Of a stretch of DNA of 64,000 nt, positions 47,481 to 59,807 are shown piece by piece. The stretch comes from Agapanthus africanus (lineage: Eukaryota; Streptophyta; Magnoliopsida; Asparagales; Amaryllidaceae): NCBI GenBank assembly GCA_030015575.1, contig JASDDO010000001.1:138527988-138591987 (forward strand), read 5' to 3'. A program made the position numbers and the translations under genes. Positions within the stretch are counted from its first letter, which is position 1. Each line of letters opens with the position of its first letter. The notes beneath the pieces are model-generated. The model saw only the letters and a program-made list of their open reading frames with translations, was not told the DNA's origin and ran no database searches.

Positions 47481-48531
47481 TTAACTTGACGTACCTCCAA
47501 AAAGATGTGGAAATTTCTTTCGCATCGCATTCTCGGTCTCTTCGCGATTCACCCCTCGCAAAAGAACCTTTACAAATGGAAGTACCCTCGATCTCAGTTT
47601 CTTTGCCTGCCTGTCTAGAATAGCGACTGGCTGCACTGTGTAGGATAAATCCGGCTCAAGCTGTAAGGTCTGATGTTAGATCACATGAGAAAGATCGTGA
47701 AGATACTTGCGAAGCATCGAAACGTGAAACACCGGATGCACATCGAGAAAACTCGGTAGAAGTGCTAAACGATAAGCTACATCACCCGCTCTCTCCAGAA
47801 TCTCTTAAGGTCCAACATATCTGAGGCTGAGCTTCCCCTTTTTCCCGAAACGCATCACACCTTTCATCGGAGATATACGAAGAGACACATGATCTCTCAA
47901 ATCAAACTCGAGTTTACGACGTCGTCGATCTGCATATGATTTTTGTCTGCACTGGGCCATTCTCATTCCGTCTCGTATCAGCTGAATCTTTTCTGTAGTC
48001 TCTTGTACTATCTGCGGCCCCAATATGCTACTCTCACTCAGTTCCGTCCAGCAAACGGGTGATTGACATTTCCTCTCATACAAAGCTTCAAAGGGTGCCA
48101 TCTTTATCGTCTCCTGAAAACTGTTGTTGTATGAAAATTCCATTAAAGGTAGGTGACGATCCCAACTACCACCAAAATTAAGGCTGCAAGATCGAAGCAT
48201 ATCCTCTAATGTCTGAATGGAATGGTCTTCTCTGACTGACCATCTGTCTGTGGGTGCAAAGCTATACTAAAACTCAATCATATACCGAGAGCTTCTTGAA
48301 GTTTTGCCATAGCCTTCTAGTAAACTAGGTACCTCGATCTAATACTATGCATATCGGAACTCCATGCAATCGTACAATCTCATCAATATAAATCTGAGCG
48401 TACTGTGCAAACCCATACATCATCTTCACCGGAAGAAAGTGAGCTGCCTTTGTCAATCTATCTACAATCACCCAAATGGAATCATACCCTCTGCTAGTCC
48501 TGGGTAGACCAACAATAAAATCCATGGAAAT
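47481..48531 (-). pseudogene. Tek-B integrase core, GPY/F module and chromodomain remnant
   Basis: After a TAG stop at 48532-48534 the same frame reads [20 protein letters not shown] (first catalytic D) and [14 protein letters not shown] (second D, in LDRG), then stops at 48325. The HPQTDGQSEKT segment with the catalytic E lies in another frame. A third frame from 48200 carries SLNFGGSWDRHLPLMEFSYN, then LSLRYVGP, a stop, EILERAGDVAYRLALLPSFL and FHVSMLRKY (GPY/F module). The tail has VAILDRQAKKLRSRVLPFVK and AMRKKFPHLF, a chromodomain of this lineage that lacks part of its centre, including the usual W-E segment. It should direct insertion to marked chromatin; here it is broken. Confidence 0.85.
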
Positions 48532-50912
48532 CTATTCCCATTTCCACTCTGGAATGGGCAAGGGCTGCAACTCTCCGGCTGGCCTCTGGTGTTGTGCCTT
48601 GACTTTCTGATAAGTCAAGCATTTCGAAACAAACTCCGCAACATCCCTCTTCATTCTTTCCCACCAATAAACATCCTTCAGATCATGATACATCTTGGTG
48701 GAACCAGGATGAATACTGTATGCTGATCTATGGGACTCCTCTAAGATCTCACGTTTCAGTCCATCCGAACCTGGCACACAAAGACGAGTCCCAAAACGTA
48801 ATACTCCATGATCATCAATCACGAACCCTGACTCTCTGCCCTGCCTAACCTGATCCATAATCTCCGTCATACGAGCATCTGCGGGCTGTGTCTCTCGAAT
48901 ACGATCCAATAACTGAGGTCGGGTGCGAACATGTGCTAATTGTCCTCCTATCGAAGTGAACTCAAACTGTATACGACTATCATATAAAATCTGCCAGTTT
49001 GTAGAAGACTGTCTCTGCAAGGTGTGCAAATGAGATAAGCTACCTCCAGGTCTCCGACTCAAAGCATCTGCTACAACATTTGCTTTGCCTGAATGATACA
49101 AGATCTCACAATCGTAATCTTTCACCAGTTCCATCCATCTATTCTGCCTTAGGTTCAGATCCCGCTGCTGAAAAATATACTTCAAGCTCTTATGATCTGT
49201 GAAGATTTGGCACGACTCTCCGTACAAGTAATGCCTCCAAATCTTCAGTGCAAAAACTACTGCAGCCATCTCCAAATCATGATTTGGGTAGTTCTGCTCG
49301 TGCCTCTTCAACTGTCGAGAAGCATAAGCTACAACCCTGCCGTGCTGCATCAATACACAGCTTAAACCCACACAAGATGCATCACAATACACAACAAAAC
49401 CCCCTGACCCCGAAGCTAAAGATAAGACTGGTGCAGTCGTCAAGCGCGTCTTCAACTGCTGAAAACTCTGCTCACATGCATCTGTCCAAAGAAAGGGAAC
49501 CTCCTTCCTAGTCAATCCGGTCAACGGTGCAGCGATCCGAGAAAAATCCTGCACAAAGCGTCGGTAATAACCTGCCAGACCTAAGAAACTCTGAACCTCT
49601 GTAACTGACACAGGTCTGGGCCAGTGCTGTACCGCTTCAATCTTCTTTGGGTCCATACGTATCCCAGCTCTAGTAACTACGTGTCCCAAGAAATCCACAC
49701 TATCCAGCCAAAAAGTACACTTGGAGAATTTTGCAAACAGCTGATGCTCCCTCAAGGTCTGTAACGTGATACGCAAATGCTGCTCATGCTCCTCTCCGCT
49801 CCGGGAATAAATGAGAATATCATCAATGAATACTATAATAAACTGATCAAGGAAGGGCCTGAAGATACGGTTCATCATATCCATAAAAGCTACCGGGGCG
49901 TTGGTGAGTCCGAACGACATCACCAGAAACTCATAGTGCCCATATCGTGTGCGAAAAGCAGTCTTCGGAATGTCATCCTTCCGAACCTTCAACTGGTGAT
50001 ACCCTGACCGCAAATCAATCTTCGAGAAGTAGCCAGCTCCTTGCAACTGATCGAACAAGTCATCGATACGAGGTAGTAGATACCTATTTCGCACAGTGAC
50101 GCGATTCAGCTGTCGGTAGTCGATGCACAGTCTCGTACTACCGTCCTTCTTCTTTACAAATAAGACAGGAGCTCCCCACGGCGATACACTGGGACGCACA
50201 AGTCCTCTATCTAACAAATTTTGCAACTGGCTTTTGAGTTCCTTCAACTCCGTCAGGGCCATCCGATAGGGTGGTATAGAAATAGGCCCCGTACCCGGAA
50301 TCAAGTCAATGCAAAATTCAATATCGCGATCGGGTGGTAATCCTGGTAACTCAGCAGGAAACACATCCGGAAATTCTTGTGCGGTCAGAACCTGGTCCAA
50401 CGGAATCTCAGCGGCTCCTATGTCTTGAACAAATGCTAATAACCCATGACAACCCTTCTTCAAGAGTCGTCCCGCACAAAGAGTATAAATCATGTTGGCA
50501 GGAGTTATATTACAGCCCCCTTGCACAACAAACATCGGTTCACCTGGAAAACAAAATCTAACCACTTTCCCCCGACAATCTACATAGGCATGATAAGCGG
50601 CCAACCAATCCATACGTAGAAGTATATCAAAATCTAACATATCCAGGAGAATCAAATCAACTAGCGAATCTCTCTCACCAATACGTACAGAACATGACCT
50701 GAATATGTGTCGAGCTATAAAAGAAACTCCCACCGGAGTAATTACCACTAACGGTAACTCTAACAACGATGACTCTTTCACCAAAGAAAGTGCAAAGCGT
50801 GAAGACACGAAAGAATGTGAAGAACCGGGATCAAATAAAATATGGGCTTCTAAGGAACATACTACAAGAGTGCCTGTCACAACTGCATTTGATGCATGGG
50901 CATCCTGTGGAG
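48532..50912 (-). pseudogene. Tek-B pol: protease, RT, RNase H, integrase zinc domain
   Basis: One open frame of 782 codons from 50880 down to 48532; it also extends a little upstream (ALTPQDA). Protease: [12 protein letters not shown], catalytic D at residue 17. RT about 205-400: [44 protein letters not shown] and IDD at 352-354 within [10 protein letters not shown], all intact. RNase H about 496-610: YCDAS (D500), E537, TDHKSL (D562), ADALSR (D605). Integrase zinc domain: H717, H724, C754, but Y757 replaces the second Cys (CLTY). Ends with a TAG where integrase should continue. The first codon is GTG, so the true polyprotein start is in gag. Enzymes would copy RNA into cDNA in the particle. 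Confidence 0.92.
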
Positions 50913-52140
50913 TCAGCGCAAAATCCGTTCCTGGCCCCTGCCCGCATCCTGTCGTCCTCTACCTCTATCTCCTCGACCTCTCTGAGAGCGTCCTGTAAAG
51001 CCTTGACCTCGTGGTGCAACCGCCTGACGCATAGTGCCAACTGGGGGAAGAAGTAAAGCCATCGGCATAGAAGGTGGAGGGGGTAAAGTAGCCTGTAGAA
51101 CAACGGTCCATCCCTGGGATCTACAATCCCGCGCAAAATGTCCTGGAAGTCCGCAACTAAAACATATAGATGGGTTCCTCTGATCCTCGGGATAAGAACT
51201 GAACATCTGGCCCTAGGTCCAACCCCGTCCGAAACAATGGCCTAGAGTGTCCCTGCTTCTACCTCTGCCAAACTGCCTAGTCATCAGCCCAAAACGGTCT
51301 ACTCCTCTTTGGTTCTGGAACAACCACTGCCTTGCTCAAATGCTCCTCCACTCGTATCGCTGCATCCATGGCCTGCGCATACGTATCAAAATGCTGGGAG
51401 CCTATAGCCAGATACAACTGTGTGTCCAGACTCCTTAGGAAGCTATTCACCCGAAGCTCCTCCATAGGAACTAAATATGGAGCATAGCGCGACAACTGGG
51501 TGAATCGTAAATCATAATCTGCTACCGACATACTTGCCGATTTCCGCAACGCTTCAAAACTGCTAGCTTCAGCGTCCCTCACACTCTGTGGAAGAAATCT
51601 GGCAAGAAAGACCTCGGAAAAATTGGTCCACGACATCGGAGGAAGACCGGTAGCCCACCCTCTTTCCATCGACTCACACCACTCCTGTGCAAGTCTTTCC
51701 AAACGAAAGCTAGTCAGCTCAACTGATCTCGCATTAGAACATCACAATGATCTGCCAATTCTCGCCATCCTATCAAGAAAGGACTGAGGATCCTCTGCTA
51801 GATCGGTCCCTGTAAATACTAGAGGTCTCAATCTCATAAACTCTGAAAGAGATACCTCCATCACCCTCGTGTCTACCAGTGCTACCGTCTGCGTGGGCTG
51901 TACCTCGGACTCTGCCACGGTCGGTGCCGGATCCTGTCTCAGTACTCGAGTGGCCTCAGCTAACTGTCCTACCACTTGCTGCAATCCTAACATGCCCTCT
52001 TCTATCCTAGTCATGCGATCTGGAGGAGAAGGATCAACATGCTCATGCACCGCCGGAACGTTTGGTGTACCAGTCGCCGTCAGAGGCGGACTCGACCTAG
52101 CTGCATCTCTGGCTGCGGCTTGCCTAGTTCGCGTAGCCAT
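50913..52140 (-). pseudogene. Tek-B gag
   Basis: Likely start is the ATG at 52138-52140 (MATRTRQAAARDAARSS). The frame stops at a TGA (51742-51744) and continues in the same frame as CSNARSVELTSFRLERLAQE, which suggests a C-to-T change of an Arg codon. Core text LARFLPQSVRDAE, FTQLSRYAPYLV is a retrotransposon gag capsid domain. The second stretch ends at 51277. The knuckle CFSCGLPGHFARDC and an R/G-rich tail are in another frame (51206-50913). One base in a T run near 50925 separates that frame from pol. Two frame changes and one stop. Confidence 0.88.
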
Positions 52141-52401
52141 AGCAACTAGAACAAGAAACGAGAGTTGGTAAGGCTTATGAATAGGAACAATCAATAACAG
52201 AGAGTCAAAGGGAGGACAAATCAAGATATACATCCTAAGGTTTGTTAGGCTGAGTATGGTAACGTAAATATGCTGCGGAACATACGTACGGTACTACACT
52301 CAACCTAAATCATATACTCCCTCAAACCATAGGTCATCCTAAATCACGGATATACGTCAACTTATCTTAACTCACTACTTGATTCCGTAAGGTTAATCCT
52401 A

Positions 52402-52414
52402 GGCTCTGATACCA
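52402..52414 (-). other. Primer binding site of Tek-B (initiator tRNA-Met)
   Basis: TGGTATCAGAGCC on the minus strand, four bases after the 5' LTR end. Confidence 0.92.
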
Positions 52415-52418
52415 ACTT

Positions 52419-55156
52419 TGTCACGACCCAAAGTTTGGATGTGACCGGCACTTAGATTGTATAATATCTAAAAATATATACACAACCCGAGTAAGCCGAA
52501 ACCAAGATCAAAATCCTTTTTGCGGAATTCTTTATAAAATTTTATCTTTTAAGTAAAAATCATAGTTGTTATGAAATTAAGATACAAAAACAAGTATATA
52601 GTGTTAAGTTGGTTGGATCCCTTGTTGGGATCAACAATATCAATAGTGGAGATAAATATCCAAGCGTATATGACATCAATAAGAATTTCAGATATAAGTA
52701 AAGAAATATCTTCTAACATAACAACGATCTCACCTGTCAATTAATATAGATAACCATCTCTCATTCTAAGTCATAATACAAGGTCTGATGGAGATTTTCA
52801 AGATACAATGATACAATACCAAAAGAGAAGGTTACTACATATGTAACTAACCTATCAAAAGATGCGAGAAAAGCTGAAAAAGTGGATCTGCAATGCCGCT
52901 AACCATCCACTCTACCCCTACAAGAAACTGTAGCACAACGGGGGTGAGTTGCCAACTCAGTGAATTTAACTAACATACAACGGTTAATAATGTAAATATG
53001 ACAATCATAACTAACTGAAATGAGAGAAAGTATGATGTATGATAGCATATAGAAAGCATGAATCTATACTATAAATCACATAACCAAAACTGAAATTTCA
53101 TCATTTATTCCAAATAAATTTCATCTTTCCGTGTCCATCATCGACACAAAATTTCCATTTCTCTCAGGCATCATTTCTCGAATGATCCTGTAATCAATAA
53201 TACCGGTCGGTATCATCTAGATATCCGCCGTATTTCACTACAATCTCCTGTACCGAGTAACCTTGCTAGGCTCCCTCGCCTCAAATGCGGTTATCCTGCC
53301 CCTCGGTCTCGACCGGGTCCACCATGTATCCAACTGTATATCTCCCCCACTCAGTCTGGATAACGTATAAATCCGCGACCGTATAACTCCCCCACTCGGT
53401 CCGGAATAAAACCAAATCATAAAACATCTCATGGTGGACATGTCACATAAATCATGAAATCACTTGATTTATGTAATAGTACAGGAAAACCCAAACCATA
53501 AATTCTCAATAATACAAAGCTTCTTATATCAACTTAGAATACTCGAATGATAAACATGATGTAATTTATGCAAGTTACCACTATTGTAAATAATTTAGGT
53601 ATGATAGGAATCATATTTAACAAGATGAATATTTAGTGTATAGGTGACATGTTAATATCGACGAGGTGTAGTGTAACATATAAAGGTGTGCACGTGCGGC
53701 ATAACTAGTCGATAATTGTGCAGTGTTCTAGATCTATTATCATAACGATGCATAGGTATGTATATGAATGCACATTATTAACTTAGCATACAAAAGTAAA
53801 ACTTTCATTTAAATAAAACTACGGGCGTAACACGCCATCTTTAAAAAATTCCCCGGTAGATGTTTAGTCTAATCACCGGAAAAACGTCGTATCTACTCAG
53901 GAATCGCCATTCCTTTTCCTTTCCTTGCGGCCTCCAAAGTCTCCGCACTCAAATCTAACATTTAATTAACTTGTATAAGAAAATAGCTACATTCCGATAC
54001 GGAAAAAATCAAGAAACACAAGTTGTACATGCTAATTACATTACGTACTACTATTGCAAACGATCTAACACTTAACCTCACTGAAATTTAACCCAACGCT
54101 GCATCGCGACTGAAAACAGAACGCGTTACGTTTTAACCGTGTCGTATTTTAGATTTTTGATACCTTTTTCCGATATTAGCTCCCAGATTTTATATACAGT
54201 TAAACAAACTTGATTAAACAATACCAAACTAACCAAACACCTAAACAGAGACCTACCCAAAAAGCCAAAACACCCAAGCCCCCTACAAATCCGGCGTCGC
54301 CAGAATTCCTCTTAAAGTCGCCGGCCAAAATCCGAGCTCCCCTGCTCGTATTCTTATAGTTTGTTCTAGGTCCAATATACAATATTTAGGCACTGTTTGG
54401 TTAAGTCAAATTTTATCTAAACTATAGCAGATTTCAACAGAACTTAGTTTTGCCTAAAATACGATATTATGGATATAGGATTTCCTAAATTTTAAAAACT
54501 TCAGAACAAAATCTACTGAATCAATAATTTTACCTACTGAGGATGGTGAATAGCTTCCTCCAAGACACCTAAACCCTTAGCTCTTAGCTTGATGATGAGG
54601 AATCTCTAGACTTAGCTCTTTTCTTCTTCTTTCTCTTGTTCTTCCTTGTTTTTCTTTTAGTTTTCTTTTTATTTCTTAAATTTTCAGATTGAAAATTAGT
54701 TAAATGATCTGATCATAATATATATATGAGAAGAGGGAAGGTTGAGGTGTAGGAGGAGGTGTCAAAGGCTAAAGGGTGTCATCCTCATGCAAGGAAAATG
54801 TGTCCTTGCATTATCTCATCAATTTGTGTTAATTTGTAATAAAATTCTGAGCTAAAATGTTTTCTACCCCTTTTTCATTTACACCCTTAATCAAAACCTA
54901 ATTTGCACAATATCCTAAACTATATATAAAAACCCTTCACAACTTATGTTATTACATAACACTATTTTAATTAAAATGAAGCTAAATTTCTCATTAAAAC
55001 CCTTATAATTTATTTATGTTACATATTAAATTTTTAATTTAATTTGTTTTACATACTACTTATGAAAATGTCTGATTTGGTTTTGATAACTTTTTTTTAA
55101 CCTTTTTTATTTTAATTAATTAATTTTATTTATTTCTAATTTTTCAGAATGTTACA
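52419..55156 (-). repeat. Tek-B 5' LTR (element orientation)
   Basis: 2738 bp, close copy of 44689-47456. One clear difference is a shorter copy of the segment at 47055-47100 (missing near 54800). Confidence 0.93.
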
Positions 55157-55315
55157 ACTTCTATCCCCATACGGCCTTGCGTATTCTCCATTTCTTTCCT
55201 CGACGTATTCTTTCACCAACCAGCACACTACAGAGATTGGATTTTTGAATGGCTGGTGCTCACTTTTGGCCTTTGTAAGGTCTTGTATAGCTTGATACTG
55301 TTTTCTCCCTCCTAA

Positions 55316-56834
55316 CTCTGAACTTTAACACTTAAAATAGTGGAAACACTGTTTCACTTAAGTTTAGGAGGACCTTTTTGTGTGTATATATTTTGTTAAT
55401 AATAATAAAAAAATAATAATAATAATAATAAATAAACAAACAGGGGAGCGCCGACAATTTTGACCCTCTTAGTGTTGCCTGACAGTGAGGCCACTGTCAA
55501 GTTTAAGTTTGGGGGTGTGCTCGGTAAACTTTCTTCCTTCGTATTCATGTGTATATTTTTTGCATTTGCATACTTATTTTAAAACCTATAAAAAAACAAA
55601 AAAATTTATAAAAATTTAAAATTTAAAAGAAAAGTTGAAAAGTTCAATTTTGGCCATATTTGACTTAAGCTCAACATGACGGTTGATTAGTTAGAAAAAA
55701 CTAGATCCTAAACTTAGTAAATTAAAAAATCTAAAAATAACCTTTCTTAAAATTTAACTGTAGAAAATATACATCCTTGTAGTTTATTTAGAAATAGGCA
55801 AATATTGAGTTCAGTTCTTGGGCTAAGTCGAAATAAGGGAAGAGTATTGAAAGTTCTATTTGAAGTATAACTCTGAAAAATAATTCTGAACCTTAAGTCC
55901 AAATTCTGAAAATATATACCCTATTATACGCACTTACACACATCTTGAAACTTGGGATAGTAGAGAATACCTTGAAATGCTCTTGTCTAAAATCCTTAGT
56001 ATGAAGGAAAATAAAATAAAAGTATAAGTGTTGAATAAAGAGTTAAAAAAAAATGAACACTGGTTTTGTAATTGCTTAAGGCAGCATAAATAAAAAATAT
56101 AGCGAGGGTGCTTTATCACCTAGTGCCTTAGACCAATTGGTTTGGGAGTCACTGCTAAGCCTTAGGTGTTGCAAGACGAGGAATTACGACTAAATGTGCA
56201 AGCACATTTTGTAATCGGTCGTTTAGTACCTCAAGAAGTATTAACGGTCGCATGAAGGATGTGTGAGCAATTTCATCTAGAATTCACCAACTAAAAAGTA
56301 TTTTGGAAAATGGACAAGAGTATGATAGCTTGAATTGAATTTCCAAGTGTAGGGATGATAATTACACACACGTAGGGGTATATGATTGGAGTTTGGAGGA
56401 GAGATAGGAATAAAAGATAGGGCTTATATCTTCAGTAGAGATAAAAATTCCTGAGTTGAGATTGCGTTTTAGGAGGAAAACTTAGGAGATGCTGAAAGCT
56501 TTATAAATTGGCAAAACGTATATGATCTTAAGATAAATGAAAAGGAAATGTGAAAAATAAAGGTTGGTGATTTCTATGTTGAAGATAATAGAATTTCTTG
56601 ATAGAATACTGAATTGAAGAATTAAAGTCAACGGCCAAATTAATCGGATTTTATGGGTAGTATCTGCTGAAAACCCTCACGAGACAACACTCCTCCTATT
56701 AGGGACACCTAGAGGTTTAACGGCTTGTTGCACGAGCTCAGTGCAATCGCGTTCTCTGCGAAAGTGAGGTTAGGACTTTTTGAGAATAAAATTGGCTTTG
56801 CTCGGGACGAGCAAAAGATAAGTTTGGGGGTATT
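55316..56834 (+). other. Ath-C 3' region with two stem-loop/purine-tract modules
   Basis: Module 1 at 55484-55525: perfect stem TGACAGTG-AGGC-CACTGTCA, then TTTAAGTTTGGGGGTGTGCT. Module 2 at 56796-56834: stem CTTTGCTCG-GGA-CGAGCAAAG, then AAGTTTGGGGGTATT directly before the 3' LTR. A short (AAT)n run lies at 55396-55428. No coding potential. Confidence 0.8.
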
Positions 56835-58371
56835 TGTTCATATCAGATTTTTGCATTTTTATATCGCCCATTCTTATTCACATTGCATATAAGTAGGTAC
56901 TTTTGATCCATGTCTGCTAAGTAGTTGCAGGTTACAAGTTCTCAGCTCTTTACAGTGAAATTCATGAAAAGTCATAACAAATGCGGGACTACGACCAACA
57001 ACAGATGAATACTGCTCTCCGCTAACTATCCGTATGATACCGCCTACCAGTTCAAGGGACAAATGGAAAATCATTAGGAACTTCAATGCACAAAGCATAA
57101 AGGAAGCACAAGATCCAAGACTTCGACGCGGAGTTCAAGGCAAAAGTCCACATCATTCTGCACTGTTGGATATCTGGAAGGAAATTGAAGAGATTCTGAG
57201 AAACTAAGTGAATAAAACAGAAGATATAAGTAACATAGAGAAGCCCTGAAAAGATGGCCCTACGATTCCACCAATTGGCCGTGGAACCGCGGCCAATCAG
57301 GCACTTCTGCCGCAGAACCGCGTCCGCGTTCTGCGCATGTCGGTGGCAATGTTGGTGCTTTGACTTGGCTCTCTTAGGATAGTTTTGTAATTTCATGTAT
57401 GGATCAGAATGTAAAGCTAGGGTTTTTCCTATCTATAAATAGAAGAGCTCAAAGCCAAATGAGGGGTACCTTCTTTAGTTTAGAATTTTTAGATTTAATT
57501 CTGTTCTTTCCTATGAAAAATTGTAGCGAGCTATGAGCGTTCTTTAATAAAAAGAGAGTTCTTTATTTATCTTGCTTGTTATTTAATTTCTGCATTTTTA
57601 TTTTGTTAATTTAGTCGCTTAGTTGTTTGTGTTATTCTTTTGTTTTCTCTATTTTCTTTATCCTTAAACAACGATGATGCTTGAGTAAGATCCTTACCAA
57701 GGTGAGGTCTCGAATAGCTAGTTGTAAATTCCTTTCAACTTAATTCTTTCTACCTTCCTTTTTTTATTTATATCTTTTTAATGGGTGAGTAATCTTCTCA
57801 CCTGTTAGGGCAGGAGAAGGAAGGTTTAAGAGAAGGAAATCTTTCTCACTCCTTTCTTTGCCCAACACTTTAAATTCGGACTCCTTTTAATTCACCCACA
57901 ATCCGCTCACTACGGCACCCTATCCTACATGATAGCGGTGATTCCCTAGTTAGACCGGTTGTGGTTGAATTAACTGGAGGTTAGGGATAAGAGCCAAGAA
58001 CGGACGGATAAGGACCAAAAGGAAGAAACTAAGCATGGAAAGCCTAACTTATACTTGCAAGTTCCTTCCTAGTCGTGCTAATCCCCGTTGTTGCCGATTA
58101 CCTTAACACCAACATTAAATAGGGCATTGAAAAAGTGAGAGTTTCCTAACTCGAACTAACCTAATCCTAACCCTAGCAAGTCTTTTATCATCCTTTATCT
58201 AATCAGTAGATCTTAAAACAAAACCACCACTTTTTTTTGGACTTAACTCGTTAAAACATAAAGAAAAAAGATTCCATCTCCCTATGGATCAACCCGTACT
58301 CAACCAGCTAGCTACCAAGCGACACTGTCTTGATTGCGGTAAATTTAAACACAAAAAACATGTAACAATCA
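56835..58371 (+). repeat. Ath-C 3' LTR (1537 bp)
   Basis: Starts TGTTCATATCAGATTTTTGC, ends CATGTAACAATCA, then the duplication ATTAT. It carries two CpG-rich motifs (57277-57294 and 57309-57327), where the 5' LTR has one, plausibly lost by a deletion between them. TATA box at 57432-57442. Confidence 0.92.
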
Positions 58372-58376
58372 ATTAT

Positions 58377-58845
58377 CACAAATACATTCTCTCTCCTCAA
58401 GCTTTCTTCATCTCCCTCAAGAACCCTAATTGTCTCATGAGTTGAGAATCCTAGGGTTTGTGAGACTACTAGATCCTTAATCACTCTCTACTCACTCTAG
58501 GCTACTTAGTTTAGCACACCAAGTACCCTAGTTACCTGATCTTGAAGGTTAAAGCTCAAAGTTGGCACTTTCGGATGGATCTTCTTCGACTTAGAGAAGC
58601 CGACGAGGAAGCGCGATCCATTGTCACTTCAAGGAGCTCACGACAAGGAGAAGGACAGCGAGGAGAAGAAAGACAAGTAGCTTGAGGTATAACTTTCTCA
58701 CATAGTATTTAAACCTCTTCATTTGTTTGTTAGTTACGGTTTAGAATCGATCCAGGAGTATAGTCGATGTTACGAAGCATATAAAAATCGTTTTTTTCAA
58801 ATTCCGCCTCCCACAAATACGTGGGGTGCGTGGCATCGACTTACA
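58377..58845 (+). repeat. Cop-D0 5' LTR, last piece
   Basis: Resumes after Ath-C and ends GGCATCGACTTACA just before the primer site. It parallels the end of the Cop-D LTR (a 'ggatcttcttcgacttagag' / 'gaagatgatctacgtcgagg'-like block, then GGTATAAC). Confidence 0.8.
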
Positions 58846-59807
58846 GTGGTATCAGAGCCAACTAAACCATAACTAACTTGTTAGCAAGTCGTTAGAACTT
58901 CGATCGTCGGAAAAACCCGAAACAATAACACAAAACCATAGCTTGCATTCTTTTTAAAAATTTGGACTTAAAAATATTTCAGAAGTCTTAAAAATTAATG
59001 CAGGGAATTCTAATATCACTCAAGAAGTATGAGTCGCTAACTCGTCAAGAATGCCGCGGAAGCGCGGCGAATCGGTATGATTCACCTCCGTTCCACGGCC
59101 GAGTCAAGGCAGAGTTGACTCGTTTTTCTTGTGTTGGTCTCTTCTGTTGTGTTATACTTTCTTGTATATTTTTTTCTACCCACTATTGTCTGTGTGCTAG
59201 TTTGCATTTGGGGTAGACACTAAAATTATGGTTCGATCGAAATTCTATCGTTCTTGGCTATGTATCGTTTCTGTGTTTGATATATGTGTTCGTAAACTTC
59301 CGCTAATTGCTATATGTCGGTTAGTTATGGATTGTACATATCTGTGATGATTGGTTTGTGGATATGAATATTGTTGGATCGTCGTGAATGAATTGCCGGG
59401 GATGTAAGATGAGAGTTTCTTTCATTCAAATATAAATTGTAATTTTTTGTAATATTATTTCGCGGGGCACATCCGGGTTGAGATTGTAGCCACCGTTGTA
59501 TTATTTCATTTACTGTTTATCGCTCCTAGGATAGACCCAAGGTAGGTGCACAAACTATCGGGTACCTTGAAGTGCTGAGTGGCCTACTCATTTTACTGAG
59601 GAGGTTGCTTCACTTCGGGTATTTGGAGGGTAGTTTGCTGCACCCGTAAGGGTCTAGGATGGTTTTTTTTGGCTATTCATCACGACCATGGAATACGTCA
59701 TTCGTCACAGGCATAAACGAAACACGACATTCCTAGTATATCCAATATGTTCATCTGTGATTGATTGGTATGAGATGTTTTATGCGTGCGTATGCGCTTT
59801 CGAAAGA
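58846..59807 (+). other. Cop-D0 primer site and leader fragment
   Basis: The initiator-Met primer site TGGTATCAGAGCC is at 58847-58859. The leader from 59373 to 59760 aligns with 32296-32700 of Cop-D. A CpG-rich motif pair lies at 59053-59100. No gag found before Ath-E starts at 59808. Confidence 0.8.

Larger units (their letters stand above)
44689..55156 (-). mobile_element. Tek-B: Tekay/Del-type chromovirus, nearly complete
   Basis: 10,468 bp, minus strand, LTRs of 2.74-2.77 kb with TG...CA ends, and target duplication ACTTC at 44684-44688 and 55157-55161. Initiator-Met primer site, gag with CCHC knuckle, then PR, RT, RNase H and integrase with a chromodomain-like tail, and a purine tract. 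LTRs differ by about 3-4% in the first 210 bp by eye. A few stops and frameshifts disable it. It is the innermost and probably one of the youngest elements. Confidence 0.93.
43168..55315 (+). pseudogene. Ath-C copy of the conserved acidic ORF, split by Tek-B
   Basis: The family start codon is at 43168 (MGTQP...). Compared with Ath-A this copy lacks two bases soon after, so the long open frame is entered at the next M, 43268 (MPKISLKDRIDASR). It stays open through 44688 and, once Tek-B and one ACTTC copy are set aside, continues in frame at 55162 to the stop at 55313-55315. Order of parts: S/P/Q-rich N-terminus with SIAERIEQSRSRSFAPF, LDITSKQPFGSF, PMSSLEPSLEDF, a Cys pair in NCPMCDEAVGQI, FVVFDLPDCEGSLSSET, a long D/E-rich region, then a hydrophobic end WLVLTFGLCKVLYSLILF. 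Best-preserved copy. No match to a family I know. Confidence 0.75.
40503..58371 (+). mobile_element. Ath-C: Athila-like element with conserved ORF, split by Tek-B
   Basis: LTRs 40503-42025 and 56835-58371, primer site for tRNA-Asp, and target duplication ATTAT at 40498-40502 and 58372-58376. Without Tek-B it is about 7.4 kb. It has no gag or pol; the single ORF runs from 43168 and resumes after Tek-B to 55315. LTRs differ by a few percent. Inserted in the Cop-D0 LTR. Confidence 0.92.
28670..59807 (+). mobile_element. Cop-D0: copia element carrying Cop-D, Ath-C (with Tek-B) and cut by Ath-E
   Basis: Its 5' LTR is in three pieces: 28670-28682, 38976-40502 and 58377-58845 (about 2009 bp together). 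The target duplications TAATA and ATTAT join them exactly. An initiator-Met primer site and about 950 bp of leader follow until Ath-E at 59808. The LTR and leader are diverged relatives of Cop-D. The coding part lies beyond the window. Confidence 0.85.

Noticed and set aside
49248..51438. Several plus-strand frames of 60-100 codons opposite Tek-B gag-pol
   Set aside because: Shadows of the minus-strand gag-pol reading frame with no motifs of their own.
58847..58859. Possible tRNA gene fragments at TGGTATCAGAGCC sites
   Set aside because: These 13-base matches at LTR edges are primer binding sites; no cloverleaf surrounds them.
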